Shown here: piece by piece, positions 7,524-18,610 of the stretch
Position numbering within the stretch: position 1 is the stretch's first letter
Layout: each line of letters opens with the position of its first letter
DNA from: DATFQE01 sp963739085
GTDB lineage: Bacteria > Actinomycetota > Thermoleophilia > Gaiellales > Gaiellaceae
DNA: 64,000 bases
Direction: 5' to 3'
Assembly (NCBI GenBank): GCA_963739085.1
Contig: CAVTZA010000016.1
Coordinates: 62,001 to 126,000, forward strand
The notes under the pieces: model-generated
Seen by the model: only the letters and a program-made list of their open reading frames with translations
What the model was told of the DNA's origin: nothing
Database searches by the model: none
Program-made: the position numbers and the translations under genes

Positions 7524-8441
7524 TTACGGCAGGCGCTTCTCCCAGTGGTCGTTGCGCCTGGCGACCTCCATGCCGACCGCCTCGTAGAGGCGCACCGCGC
7601 CCGTCGGGTTCGAGCCGTCGACGCCGAGGCCGACCCGCAGCTTGCCGCGCGCGCGCAACTCGCGGAAGGCGTGGAGCAGCAGCGCCCGACCGAGCCCGCG
7701 ACGGCGCCACGGACGTCGGACGCCCACCACGCTGATCCAGCCGACCGTCTCGTCGCCACCGCGCTCGGGGCGTGCGATCAGGATCCCCGCGAGCTCGCTC
7801 TCTTCCTCGGCGAGGAACCACAGGTCGGTGTCGAACGCCTGCCCGAAGCTCCAGTGCCGCCACTCCTCGTAGCTCATCGGCTCGGCTTCGAACTGATCCG
7901 CGAACGTCTCCTCCTGCACCTCGTAGACCCGCCGATCGTCCTCGCCGCGCCGGAACGTGCGCACGGAGATCCCTTCCGGCCAGACGGGCTCGGCGGGCTC
8001 CGAGCCGAGATCGATCTCCATACGGAACGAGTGCCGGACGATGCTGTAGCCGCGTGCCGGGAGTAGCGCGGCGAGCACCTCGTCCCGCTCCGGCACGTAG
8101 GCCTTGATCCGGCCGCCGGGCACCGAGCCCGCCTCGGCGCGCAGCTCGAGCTCGTCGATGAGCACGGCCCCGACGCCCTCGGGCGCGCCCGGCCGCACGT
8201 AGGGGTCGATCCAGACCAGCCGGCCCTCGTGGGACGCCGCGACGTCGCCGTAGCCGACCAGCGAGCCGTCGGCATCGACCACGACGACTGCATGGCTCGC
8301 CGCATCGAAGTCCGGTCCCGCGAACCAGAGGCGGAGCTCCTCCTCGCTCACCTCGAGGCTGCCGTCGAGAGCGAGACTGAGCTCGTTCATCACCGCCGCG
8401 ATCTGCGGCACGTCCTCGAGCGTGGCCGGCCGCGCGTTCAT
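7524..8441 (-). CDS. Double-domain GNAT acetyltransferase
   Basis: 305 residues with two GNAT-like halves. The C-terminal half carries the clear acetyl-CoA motif (GVRRPWRRRGLGRALLLHAF) and a typical closing strand (YEAVGMEVARRNDHWEK); the N-terminal half (IAAVMNELSLALDGS to YVRPGAPEGVGAVLIDELEL) looks like a degenerate GNAT repeat, as in mycothiol-synthase-like proteins. This could be a mycothiol synthase-type enzyme, but nothing shows the substrate. The ATG at 8441 overlaps the stop of the EamA gene (ATGA), so the two are coupled. Confidence 0.75.
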   Translation of the reverse strand: MNARPATLEDVPQIAAVMNELSLALDGSLEVSEEELRLWFAGPDFDAASHAVVVVDADGSLVGYGDVAASHEGRLVWIDPYVRPGAPEGVGAVLIDELELRAEAGSVPGGRIKAYVPERDEVLAALLPARGYSIVRHSFRMEIDLGSEPAEPVWPEGISVRTFRRGEDDRRVYEVQEETFADQFEAEPMSYEEWRHWSFGQAFDTDLWFLAEEESELAGILIARPERGGDETVGWISVVGVRRPWRRRGLGRALLLHAFRELRARGKLRVGLGVDGSNPTGAVRLYEAVGMEVARRNDHWEKRLP

Positions 8442-9346
8442 GCGCGTTCCGGGACCGCCTGCGGGACCGTCGCTCGACGGCCGACGGTCGCGATCAGCAG
8501 GCCGCTCAAAATCGTCGTAGCGCCGAGGAGCTGGAGCGGCGACGGGTTCTCGCCGATCAGGATCGCGGCGAGCACGACCGTCGCGACCGGCTGCAGCGTG
8601 AGCAGGATCGACGTCACCACCGCGGGCAGGCGCGGCAGCGACACGGTGATCAGCAGCCAGCCCACCACCTGGGAGCTCAGCGCGAGCCCGATCAGCCACG
8701 CCTGCGCTTCAGGCCCGGGCGTGAAGTCGAGATCGCCGGTCGCCAGGCCCCAGGGGAGGATCAGCGCAGTCGACGCGAGGGTAGCGTCGAACAGGGGCCC
8801 GGCCACGCGCTGCCGCTCGCCGGCTCCGTAACGGAGCGAGAGCAGGAAGCCCGAGTAGGCGACGCCGGTGAGCAGGCCGAGCACGACGCCGAGGCCGGGG
8901 TTGTCGCCGTACGCGCCGTCCTCGAGGACACCCGAGATCAGGACGACGCCGACCATCGCGATCGGGATCGAGGCCAATGCGCGGTTCGAAGGACGCTCGC
9001 TGAAGAGCGCCCAAGCCAGCAGGCCGACGAACACGACCTGCGTGTTCCCGAGCACCGTGGCCAGGCCGGCGCCCACGGCCTCGATCGAGTGGTGCCAGAG
9101 CAGCAGGTCGGCGGCGAAGAACGCGCCCGCGAGCCATGCCCACTTCCGGAGCTGCCACGGTCGCGGGCCGACCATCCGTTCCTCGAGCCTGACGAACAAC
9201 CAGAGCGCGGGAAGCGCATACGCGCAGCGGAAGAACGCTCCGGTCTCGGGTGAGACGTGGGAGGCCTTGTAGAGGATCCCTGAGAACGCGATCGCGATCG
9301 CGCCCGAGACGGCCGCGCGGGCCGGGTGGCGAAGCATGAAGCGCAC
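8438..9346 (-). CDS. EamA/DMT-superfamily transporter
   Basis: 302-residue integral membrane protein with about ten hydrophobic helices arranged as two EamA repeats. Recognisable features are the short first repeat (AIAFSGILYKASHVSP), ALPALWLFVRLEER, the Gly-rich GAGLATVLGNTQVVFVGLLA, and in the second half LLTLQPVATVVLAAILIGE, the typical end of an EamA repeat. Likely a metabolite exporter; substrate unknown. Coupled to the downstream GNAT gene through ATGA. Confidence 0.85.
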   Translation of the reverse strand: MRFMLRHPARAAVSGAIAIAFSGILYKASHVSPETGAFFRCAYALPALWLFVRLEERMVGPRPWQLRKWAWLAGAFFAADLLLWHHSIEAVGAGLATVLGNTQVVFVGLLAWALFSERPSNRALASIPIAMVGVVLISGVLEDGAYGDNPGLGVVLGLLTGVAYSGFLLSLRYGAGERQRVAGPLFDATLASTALILPWGLATGDLDFTPGPEAQAWLIGLALSSQVVGWLLITVSLPRLPAVVTSILLTLQPVATVVLAAILIGENPSPLQLLGATTILSGLLIATVGRRATVPQAVPERA

Positions 9347-9626
9347 GCCGCCAGCCTACGTCCGAGTGCGGAACCGATTGGCTGCGAAAGGTGTAGACGC
9401 GACGATGCCGTGAATCGCCGCCGTATTCCGTGGCTGCGCTCGCGCTGACGGCCGCCGGAGCCGCGGCGCCTCCGGGCCGGATCTCGGCCTCGCTGTTGAC
9501 GAGCCCGCGGGGGTCACGGCGGATCGGAGCTCGAGACGAGGCGCATCCGCCGGATCGATGCGGCGATCGGCCGCGTAACCACGTTCGTCGCCCCGTAGTC
9601 CCGACCGGGCGCGTCTACTCCGGCCG

Positions 9627-9648
9627 TGTCTAGGGTCTGACCCCGGAC
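9627..9648. repeat. GGGTCTGACCCC palindromic repeat, copy 1
   Basis: 22-nt unit whose core GGGTC-T-GACCC is an inverted repeat with a 1-nt centre. An identical 22-nt copy lies 103 bp downstream (9730-9751), and a fully symmetrical relative is at 15220-15236. Confidence 0.8.
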
Positions 9649-9729
9649 GAGTCACGGCGAGCCGTGCCGGATGGGGCGGTTCCACCGCGTAGGACGATCG
9701 CTACCACGCCAGGACCGTCGCGACAGCCA

Positions 9730-9751
9730 TGTCTAGGGTCTGACCCCGGAC
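9730..9751. repeat. GGGTCTGACCCC palindromic repeat, copy 2
   Basis: Exact second copy of the 22-nt unit at 9627-9648, same orientation, 36 bp beyond the clpC stop. The position suggests a role at a gene end, but no T-tract follows. Confidence 0.8.
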
Positions 9752-9786
9752 CGGACCGGAATGGACAGGCGCGCGACGTCGATGCG

Positions 9787-12327
<2,541 letters not shown>

Positions 12328-12463
12328 ACCCTCGACCCCCCTTTCCTGGAGATCCTGTCGGAGGTGCGACCCATGTTAGCTCTCGCCTTCGGAGTCATGC
12401 ATCGGGCCAAACAAGCTTTACTCGTACGTAACCTTTCGGCAGCCAGCGCCGTTCGGATGAGTG

Positions 12464-12607
12464 ATGAGCCGAATCGCCGCCGTCGCGCTGCTCGTCCTCG
12501 GGCAGTCCCTCGTGGCCACGCTCGACCCCACCGTCGCGCTGATGCCCGCCTTTCTGGCGTTCCTCGCCGCCGGGACGATCATGGCGCGCAGCGCTCTCGC
12601 CGAGTAA
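12464..12607 (+). CDS. 47-residue hydrophobic protein
   Basis: ATG at 12464, TAA at 12605-12607. The product is MSRIAAVALLVLGQSLVATL, a short polar turn (DPTVAL), then MPAFLAFLAAGTIMARSALA: two likely membrane helices. No strong ribosome binding site is present (a GTG immediately before is an alternative start). It sits between the divergent clpC and the same-strand epimerase, 39 nt before the latter. Unrecognised; the composition supports a real gene. Confidence 0.45.
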   Translation: MSRIAAVALLVLGQSLVATLDPTVALMPAFLAFLAAGTIMARSALAE

Positions 12608-12646
12608 GCGGGCACCTGCAGTCTCCGCTTGGGTAGGCTCGCCGTC

Positions 12647-13642
12647 ATGAAACGGGCGCTCGTCACCGGTGGCGCGGGGTTCATCGGCTCGCACCTGTCC
12701 GAGCTCCTGCTCGCAGACGGGTGGGAGGTCTTCGTGCTGGATGACCTCTCGACCGGGTCGCCGGACAATGTCGACGCTCTCGGCGAACGCTTCCACCTGG
12801 TCGTCGAGTCCGTGCTCTCCCCTTCGGTGGTGAGCGAGCTCGTCCACAAGTGCGACGTCGTCTTCCACCTCGCGGCTGCCGTTGGCGTGCGCCTGATCGT
12901 CGAGCAGCCGGGGCGCACCCTCCTGACCAACGTGCAGGGCACCGAGAACGTGCTCGAGTACTGCGCCCGGTTCGGCAAGCCCGTGCTCGTCGCATCCTCG
13001 TCGGAGGTCTACGGCGACCACCCCGAGGACACGTCGCTCGACGAGCAGGCGCGGCGTATCTACGGGCCGACGACCTCCAAGCGCTGGGCCTACGCCGACA
13101 CGAAAGCGATGGACGAGTTCCTCGCGCTCGCGCTCCATCAGGAGCGCGGCCTCGACTGCGTGATCGCCCGCCTGTTCAACACCGTCGGCCCGCGCCAGAG
13201 CGGTCAATACGGCAACGTGATCCCTCGTTTCGTCGCGGCGGCACTCGAGGAGCGGCCCCTCGAGGTGCACGGCGACGGGACGCAGACGCGCTGTTTCTGC
13301 CACGTGGCGGACACCGTGCGCGCCCTCAGCGGCCTCATGGCCGAGCCGTCGGTCGCCGGCGGCGTCTTCAACGTCGGCTCCACCGATCGGATCACGATCG
13401 CCGACCTGGCTCGGCGGGTACTGGAGCTCACGGCGTCGCCCTCGGAGCTCGTCTTCGTGCCGTACTCGGAGGTCTACGGCCAAGGTATCGACGAGATGTT
13501 CCACCGCGCACCCGCCATCGACCGGATCGGAGCTGCGATCGGATGGAGGCCGACGATCTCACTCGATCAGATCGTCCTGGACGTCGTGGCGCACCTACGG
13601 CCGGATCCGTCCGACCGGAGGCTGCAACACGCGGACGCCTGA
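12647..13642 (+). CDS. NAD-dependent sugar-nucleotide epimerase/dehydratase
   Basis: 331-residue extended short-chain dehydrogenase. The Rossmann motif TGGAGFIGSHL begins at residue 7, followed by DDLSTG, the catalytic SSS-x-VYG region and YxxxK (YADTK), then RLFNTVGPRQSGQYGNVIPR, typical of UDP-glucose 4-epimerase and UDP-glucuronate decarboxylase-like enzymes. The internal ATG at 12647 (MKRALVTGG) is preferred to one 18 nt upstream because the fold begins there. It probably makes an activated sugar for cell-surface polymers; exact substrate not inferable, and no glycosyltransferases flank it. Confidence 0.85.
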   Translation: MKRALVTGGAGFIGSHLSELLLADGWEVFVLDDLSTGSPDNVDALGERFHLVVESVLSPSVVSELVHKCDVVFHLAAAVGVRLIVEQPGRTLLTNVQGTENVLEYCARFGKPVLVASSSEVYGDHPEDTSLDEQARRIYGPTTSKRWAYADTKAMDEFLALALHQERGLDCVIARLFNTVGPRQSGQYGNVIPRFVAAALEERPLEVHGDGTQTRCFCHVADTVRALSGLMAEPSVAGGVFNVGSTDRITIADLARRVLELTASPSELVFVPYSEVYGQGIDEMFHRAPAIDRIGAAIGWRPTISLDQIVLDVVAHLRPDPSDRRLQHADA

Positions 13643-13672
13643 GCTCCGTCCAATCGGCCGCACGTAAGAGAT

Positions 13673-13713
13673 GCGGGAGGCCGCGAACCTGCGGCTCGCT
13701 CGCAACCTCCCGC
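13673..13713. terminator. Hairpin between convergent epimerase and lysS
   Basis: GCGGGAGG (13673-13680) pairs perfectly with CCTCCCGC (13706-13713), extended inward by GCGA/TCGC after small bulges. It lies 30 nt after the epimerase stop. No T-tract on either side, so it could be a bidirectional 3' stabiliser rather than an intrinsic terminator. Confidence 0.4.
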
Positions 13714-13798
13714 TCGGCGGGGAGAGGGAGAGGGGCAGTCACCCCGCCTTGATGCGAGGGTAGGGTACTCCGACCTCCAGCGTTTGTCTAACTATCGG

Positions 13799-15172
13799 CT
13801 AGCGTTGCCGGAGAGCCGGAAAGAGCGTCACATCGCGGACCGTGTCCTGTCCGGTGAGCACCATCGCGAGCCGGTCGATCCCGAGCCCGAGCCCACCGGT
13901 GGGAGGCATGCCGTAGCTCAGGGCGTCGACGTAGTCCGGATCGTCCGCGGTCGTGGTCTGCGCGCCCGCCGCCCTTTCGCTCTCCTGCATCGCGAAGCGG
14001 GCCGCCTGCTCCTCCGCCTCGTTGATCTCGCTGTACGCGTTGCCGAGCTCCATCCCGCCGACCGTGAACTCGAAGCGCTCCACGATCGTCGGGTCGTCGT
14101 CGGTCGTGCGCGCGAACGGCGAGAGCTCGATCGGGTAGTCGTACAGGATCGTCGGCTCGATCAGGCTCGGCTCGACGAAGCTGCTGAGCGCGTGGTCGAC
14201 GAGCTGCGCCCACGTCCGGTCCTGGCTCGTGTCGACCCCACGCTCGTTCAGGCTGCTGCGGAGCTCGTCCTCGTCGCGCGTCCACAGGCCCTGTTCCTCG
14301 AGCGCTTCGACGAGCTTCACCCTCCGCCAACTGGACAGGTCGAGCTCGTGGCCGCGGAACGTGACCCTGGTCGTGCCGATTGTCTCCTGCGCCACGGTGG
14401 CCACGAGCTCCTCCAGCCGCACCATCGTGTCCTTGTAGTCCGCGTAGGCCTCGTACCACTCGAGCATCGTGAACTCGGGCTGGTGCTTGTACGACACACC
14501 CTCGTTGCGAAAGTCCTTGCCGATCTCGTAGACCCGCTCCAGGCCGCCGACGATGAGGCGCTTCAGGTACAGCTCGGTCGCGATCCGCAGGTAGAGGTCG
14601 GCGTCGAGCTCGTTGGAGTGCGTGACGAAGGGATCCGCGAAGGCACCGCCGTAGCGCGGCTGCAGGACGGGCGTCTCGACCTCCAGGAAGCCGTTGGCGT
14701 CGAGGTAGCCTCGCATCGCCGAGACCATGCGGGTGCGGACCTCGAAGGCCTTCCGCGTATCCGCGTTCATCATCAGGTCGAGGTGGCGGCGCCGATAGCG
14801 CTGCTCGACGTCCGTGACGCCGTGGAACGTGTCCGGGAGCGGCGCACGGATCTTCGCGAGCAGCTGGAGCTCGTCGACCGCCAGGGACGGCTCGCCCCGC
14901 CGCGTCCTGGCGGGCTTGCCGACGGCGCCTACGACATCGCCGAGGTCGAGGTCGACCGGGCCGGCGCGCCCCTCCTCCGCGAGGAGCTGGATGCGCCCTG
15001 AGCGATCGACCAGGTCGAGGAAGACGAGCTTGCCGTGGCCGCGCCGGGCCAGCACGCGACCCGCGATCCTGCGGACCGTGGACGACTCTTCGCCCGGCTC
15101 GAGCGACTCGGCCTCGGCGCGCACGGAGGCGACGTCGACGCGGTCGGGGAAGCGCTTGGGCAGCGACGCCAT
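13799..15172 (-). CDS. lysS: Lysyl-tRNA synthetase, class II
   Basis: 457-residue LysRS. An N-terminal OB-fold anticodon-binding domain (RIAGRVLARRGHGKLVFLDL) precedes the class II catalytic core with motif 2 (GKDFRNEGVSYKHQPEFTML) and motif 3 (GGLGLGIDRLAMVLTG). Slightly shorter than the usual ~500 residues, mostly at the N-terminus. The ATG at 15172 (MASLPKRF) is preferred over one 45 nt upstream, which would add Arg-rich residues without family support. Intact. Confidence 0.96.
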   Translation of the reverse strand: MASLPKRFPDRVDVASVRAEAESLEPGEESSTVRRIAGRVLARRGHGKLVFLDLVDRSGRIQLLAEEGRAGPVDLDLGDVVGAVGKPARTRRGEPSLAVDELQLLAKIRAPLPDTFHGVTDVEQRYRRRHLDLMMNADTRKAFEVRTRMVSAMRGYLDANGFLEVETPVLQPRYGGAFADPFVTHSNELDADLYLRIATELYLKRLIVGGLERVYEIGKDFRNEGVSYKHQPEFTMLEWYEAYADYKDTMVRLEELVATVAQETIGTTRVTFRGHELDLSSWRRVKLVEALEEQGLWTRDEDELRSSLNERGVDTSQDRTWAQLVDHALSSFVEPSLIEPTILYDYPIELSPFARTTDDDPTIVERFEFTVGGMELGNAYSEINEAEEQAARFAMQESERAAGAQTTTADDPDYVDALSYGMPPTGGLGLGIDRLAMVLTGQDTVRDVTLFPALRQR

Positions 15173-15219
15173 GACGCGCGAGTCTAGTGACGCGCGACGC
15201 ACGTCCCGCCGGGCCACGT

Positions 15220-15236
15220 CCGGGGTCTGACCCCGG
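15220..15236. repeat. GGGGTCTGACCCC palindrome, symmetrical copy
   Basis: CCGGGGTCTGACCCCGG is a perfect 8-bp inverted repeat around one T, the symmetrical form of the unit found twice at 9627-9751. It lies 48 nt upstream of the lysS start, in the greA-lysS gap. Confidence 0.75.
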
Positions 15237-15275
15237 CGCGTAGCGCCTGTCCGCGAAGCGGACCAGGGGAAGGGT

Positions 15276-15301
15276 CTGGGGAAACCGGGAGGTTCCCCCA
15301 G
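15276..15301. terminator. Hairpin downstream of greA
   Basis: CTGGGGAAAC (15276-15285) pairs with GTTCCCCCAG (15292-15301), a 10-bp stem with one wobble. A second small stem (TCCGC-GAA-GCGGA, about 15250-15262) lies beside it. Both follow the greA stop on the minus strand; no T-tract, so intrinsic termination is uncertain. Confidence 0.35.
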
Positions 15302-15337
15302 CGAGTACGGGGCGACTGGCGACCCGACCCCGCCGGG

Positions 15338-15814
15338 TCAGGCCGCCTTGATCTCCATGATCTTGTACTTCAGCGAGTTGCCGCGAGGGGTCGTGACCTC
15401 GACGGTCTCCCCCTTCTTGTGGCCGATGATGGCCTTCCCGACAGGCGACTCGTTGGAGAGCTTGTTCTCGGACGGGTTCGCCTCCGCCGAGCCGACGATG
15501 TAGTACTCGACGGTCTGCTTGGCGTCGACGTCGCGGAGCCGGACGACGGAGCCGACGGACACGTGGTCCGAGGTCACCTCGTTCTTCTCGATCACCCGCG
15601 CATTGCGCAGCTGCTCTTCGAGACGCGCGATGCGATGCTCGAGCAGCATCTGGTCGTTCTTGGCGTCGTCGTACTCGGCGTTCTCCGCGATGTCACCGAA
15701 CTGGCGAGCGACTCGGATCCGCTCGGCGACTTCACGCCGCCTGTCGGTCGAGAGATGTTCGATCTCGGCCTTCAGCCTCTCGTAACCCCCGGGAGTGAGG
15801 ATCACTTCTTTCAC
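15338..15814 (-). CDS. greA: Transcription elongation factor GreA
   Basis: 158-residue GreA, which rescues backtracked RNA polymerase by stimulating transcript cleavage. The N-terminal coiled coil (ILTPGGYERLKAEIEHLS to RIARLEEQLRNARVIE) carries the tip acidic residues in GDIAENAEYDDAK; the C-terminal FKBP-like domain ends SPVGKAIIGHKKGETVEV. The GTG start at 15814 is backed by GGGAGG about 6 nt upstream. Divergent from dus. Intact and of standard length. Confidence 0.96.
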   Translation of the reverse strand: MKEVILTPGGYERLKAEIEHLSTDRRREVAERIRVARQFGDIAENAEYDDAKNDQMLLEHRIARLEEQLRNARVIEKNEVTSDHVSVGSVVRLRDVDAKQTVEYYIVGSAEANPSENKLSNESPVGKAIIGHKKGETVEVTTPRGNSLKYKIMEIKAA

Positions 15815-15938
15815 TTCTGCCTCCCTAAGAAAAATGCGAGGCGCATGCCCGCGCCGTCGCGGGCGGCCATGGTACCGGTAGCCGTGGAGGCCGTCAAGGG
15901 ACGGAAAAGCCCTGCTAGCACCGCTATCATGGCCGCCC

Positions 15939-16997
15939 GTGGACGTCGATCTCCGCGCTTCCTGGCGGATCGGGACGGTGGAGATTCCGACCCGGCTCGT
16001 GCTCGCTCCGATGGCCGGCGTCAGCGTGCAGGCGTTCCGGCGCCAGGGGCGCCGCTTCGGGGCGGGCCTGGTCTGTTCCGAGATGGTCAGCTGCGCCGGA
16101 TTGCACCACGGGAACGAGCGCACCCTCGGGTACCTGCGCATCGCGCGCGACGAGCATCCGCTCGCGGTCCAGATCTTCGGCTCCGACCCCGACGTGATGG
16201 CGGAGGCTGCGCACATGGTCGCGGACGCCGGCGCGGACATCGTCGACATCAACTTCGGCTGCCCGGTCCGCAAGGTCACCAAGACGGGTGCCGGCGCGAC
16301 CCTGCTCGAGGATCCCGAGCGCGCGTGCGCAATCGTCTCGACCGTGGCCGACGCCGTCGACATCCCGGTCTCGGTCAAGATGCGCCGCGGCCTGGAGAAC
16401 GGGGCGCGGACCTGCCTCGCGCTGGGGCCCCGGCTCGTGGACGCCGGCGCCGCCTCGCTCACTCTCCATCCGCGCTCCGCGCGGCAGATGTACACCGGCG
16501 AGGCCGATCACAGCCTGACGCGCGAGCTGGTCGGCCGTGTGGACGTGCCGGTCATCGCCTCGGGCGACGTCACCTCGCGTGCGCGGGCGCAGGCGGTGCT
16601 CGCGACCACGGGCTGCGCCGCTGTGATGGTCGGACGCGCGGCGCAGGGGAACCCGTGGGCGCTCCGCGAGATCGTCGAGGACGACTCGACCGAGCCGAGC
16701 CGCGAGGAGGTCGCCGCGGAGCTGATCCTCTTCGTACGCGAGACCGTCCGGGAGCTCGGCGAGAAGCGTGCGACCAGCTTCCTGAAGAAGTTCTACGGCT
16801 GGTATCTCGGACGCGGCCGCTTCCCGAGGCCCTTCAAGCAGGAGCTCGTCCAGCTCGAGACGACGGCCGAGGTGGAGACGCGCCTCCTGGCCGCGGCGCC
16901 GGGAGCGGCGGACGTGCTCGCCCGCCTCGAGGACGAACTGCCGACCGGGGACGAGGTTCTCCTCGACCTCCCGATCTCGATCTACGGCGGCGGCTAG
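15939..16997 (+). CDS. dus: tRNA-dihydrouridine synthase
   Basis: 352-residue FMN-dependent enzyme reducing uridines in the tRNA D-loop. TIM-barrel start PTRLVLAPMAGVSVQAFRR, the catalytic Cys in DINFGCPVRKVTKTGAGATL, KMRRG, LHPRSARQMYTG and the phosphate-binding GCAAVMVGRAAQGNPW are all present, followed by the helical C-terminal domain (FLKKFYGWYLGRGRF). GTG start at 15939. The stop TAG overlaps the coaX stop on the other strand by 3 bases (CTAG, 16994-16997). Confidence 0.95.
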   Translation: MDVDLRASWRIGTVEIPTRLVLAPMAGVSVQAFRRQGRRFGAGLVCSEMVSCAGLHHGNERTLGYLRIARDEHPLAVQIFGSDPDVMAEAAHMVADAGADIVDINFGCPVRKVTKTGAGATLLEDPERACAIVSTVADAVDIPVSVKMRRGLENGARTCLALGPRLVDAGAASLTLHPRSARQMYTGEADHSLTRELVGRVDVPVIASGDVTSRARAQAVLATTGCAAVMVGRAAQGNPWALREIVEDDSTEPSREEVAAELILFVRETVRELGEKRATSFLKKFYGWYLGRGRFPRPFKQELVQLETTAEVETRLLAAAPGAADVLARLEDELPTGDEVLLDLPISIYGGG

Positions 16998-17743
16998 CGG
17001 TTCCGCTCCCAGACGAGGCGTAGGCCCTCGAGCGTCAGGAACGGGTCCACGCGCTCGATCGTGCGGGTGTGCCGCGCGATCAGGTCGGCCAGCCCCCCTG
17101 TCGCCACGGCTCGCGCCTCCGCCCCGAGCTCGCCCCTGATCCGCTCGACGATGCCGTCCACCTGGCCGGCGAACCCGTAGACGAGGCCGGACTGCAGGCT
17201 GGCGGCGGTGGTCTTGCCGATCACCGCCGGCGGCTCGACGAACTCGATCGTGAACAACCGCGCCGCCCGCGCGAAGAGCGCGTTCATGGAGACCTCGATC
17301 CCGGGCGCGAGCACACCGCCGACGAACTCGCCCTCGGCGGAGACGACGTCGAAGTTCGTGGACGTGCCGAAGTCGACGACGATGCACGGGGCGCCGTAGC
17401 GCTCCAGGGCCGCCACCGCGTTGACGAGGCGGTCCGGCCCGACCTCGCGCGGGTCGTCGTAGCGGATCGGGATGCCCGTTCGCACGCCCGGCCCCAGCGT
17501 CAGGAGGGGTGCGTGCAGCCAGCGCTCGGCCACCGCCTCATAGGCGTTGACGAGCGGCGGGACCGACGACGAGAGGCTGATCCCTCCGACGTCGTCGGGC
17601 TCGAGCAGCCCGGTGATCAGGACGCCGAGCTCGTCGCCGGTGCGGTCGCGGTCCGTCGCCAGCCGCCAGTGCTCGCGCAGCTCGGCGCCGTCGAACAGGC
17701 CCAGGACCGTCTGCGTGTTTCCGACGTCGATCGCCAGCAGCAC
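16994..17743 (-). CDS. coaX: Type III pantothenate kinase
   Basis: First step of coenzyme A biosynthesis. 249 residues of the ASKHA fold: P-loop-like DVGNTQTVLGLFDG at the N-terminus, GPDRLVNAVAALERYG, the catalytic-site motif VDFGTSTNFDVVS, and GGVLAPGIEVSMNALFARAARL. Type III enzymes need a monovalent cation and resist feedback by CoA. It follows DUF2469 and folK on the same strand, so a folK-DUF2469-coaX transcript is likely. Convergent with dus, sharing CTAG. Confidence 0.95.
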   Translation of the reverse strand: MLLAIDVGNTQTVLGLFDGAELREHWRLATDRDRTGDELGVLITGLLEPDDVGGISLSSSVPPLVNAYEAVAERWLHAPLLTLGPGVRTGIPIRYDDPREVGPDRLVNAVAALERYGAPCIVVDFGTSTNFDVVSAEGEFVGGVLAPGIEVSMNALFARAARLFTIEFVEPPAVIGKTTAASLQSGLVYGFAGQVDGIVERIRGELGAEARAVATGGLADLIARHTRTIERVDPFLTLEGLRLVWERNR

Positions 17744-17770
17744 GGCGCTAAGTCTGACTGGACGGCGAGG

Positions 17771-18139
17771 TCAGTCGGTGCCGGACTCGAAGCCGGGCGG
17801 CTCGCCGATGCGCTCGGCCAGCGCCTCCGGCGTGAGGCGGGGCTCCTCGCCCTCGCCGCGCAGCTCCTCGACCGTGACGTCGCTCGACGTGTAGACCTCG
17901 GCCCGCGGGATCATCCGGGTGGGCCGATTCTTGTCCCAGACCCAGACGTCCTCCATCTTGACGTGGAAGAACGGATAGCTCGGCTGGGGCACGAACTGGA
18001 GGTCGAGCTTGTTGCAGAGGTACGTGGCGTCCTGCGTGAGGACGCAGTAGCGGAACAGCCCGAAGACGGCGGTGTACTCCTTCTTCAGGCGAAGCTCCAG
18101 CTCTGCCTCGAACTCGTCGAGCTCGTCGAGGTGCGACAT
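17771..18139 (-). CDS. DUF2469 family protein
   Basis: 122-residue protein matching, as I recall it, the actinobacterial DUF2469 family: an acidic helical N-terminus (LDEFEAELELRLKKEYT), then VFGLFRYCV, YLCNKLDLQF, FHVKMEDVWVWDKNRPTRM and SSDVTVEEL. The conserved Trp/Asp cluster VWVWD is characteristic. No function is established. It is translationally coupled to folK (TGATG at 18141-18137), suggesting a link with folate metabolism or simple operon membership. The C-terminal ~25 residues look family-variable. Confidence 0.85.
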   Translation of the reverse strand: MSHLDELDEFEAELELRLKKEYTAVFGLFRYCVLTQDATYLCNKLDLQFVPQPSYPFFHVKMEDVWVWDKNRPTRMIPRAEVYTSSDVTVEELRGEGEEPRLTPEALAERIGEPPGFESGTD

Positions 18140-18600
18140 CACCCCGATTGTAGCCCCAGAAGCAGGTCCGACACGCGCCCACGACCGGGCACGCGCAGGT
18201 CCGGCGCGAGCTCGGCCAGGGGCTCCAGCACGAATCCGCGCTCCGCGAGGCGGGGGTGCGGGACGGTGAGCCCGGGCTCGTCGACGACCTCGTCGCCGTA
18301 GACGAGCAGGTCGAGGTCGATCGTGCGCGGCCCGAACCTCGGGCCCGTGCGCGCCCGCCCCAGCTCCCGCTCGACGGCGAGCAGCCGGTCGAGCAGGGCG
18401 CGCGGCGTCAGGCGGGTCTCGACGGCCGCCACGCCGTTCAGGAAGCGCGGCTGGTCGACGACGCCTACGGGGTCGGTCTCGCGGAGGGTCGAGACGGCGA
18501 CGACCTCGACCGCGCCGTCCTCGCCGAGCAGCTCGACGGCCCGCCGAATCGTCGTTTCGCGGTCGCCCAGGTTGGCGCCGAGACCAAGGTATGCGCGCAT
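18139..18600 (-). CDS. folK: 6-hydroxymethyl-7,8-dihydropterin pyrophosphokinase
   Basis: HPPK of the folate pathway, 153 residues. Motifs: GLGANLGDRETTIRRA, the FLNGV substrate loop (PRFLNGVAAVETRLTP), GPRFGPRTIDLDLLVYGD with the metal-binding Asp pair, and the closing PHPRLAERGFVLEPLAELAP. ATG at 18600. It lies on the same strand as folP and folB but is separated from them by the oppositely transcribed S8 protease gene, whose start is about 10 nt away. Confidence 0.96.
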   Translation of the reverse strand: MRAYLGLGANLGDRETTIRRAVELLGEDGAVEVVAVSTLRETDPVGVVDQPRFLNGVAAVETRLTPRALLDRLLAVERELGRARTGPRFGPRTIDLDLLVYGDEVVDEPGLTVPHPRLAERGFVLEPLAELAPDLRVPGRGRVSDLLLGLQSG

Positions 18601-18610
18601 CGCTGCTATT

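Larger units (their letters stand above)
9347..9786. other. 440-bp intergenic stretch with two short repeats
   Basis: No convincing coding frame on either strand. It lies between the start of the EamA gene and the end of clpC. It holds two copies of a 22-nt repeat containing GGGTCTGACCCC (9627-9648 and 9730-9751). Nothing else is recognised. Confidence 0.6.
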
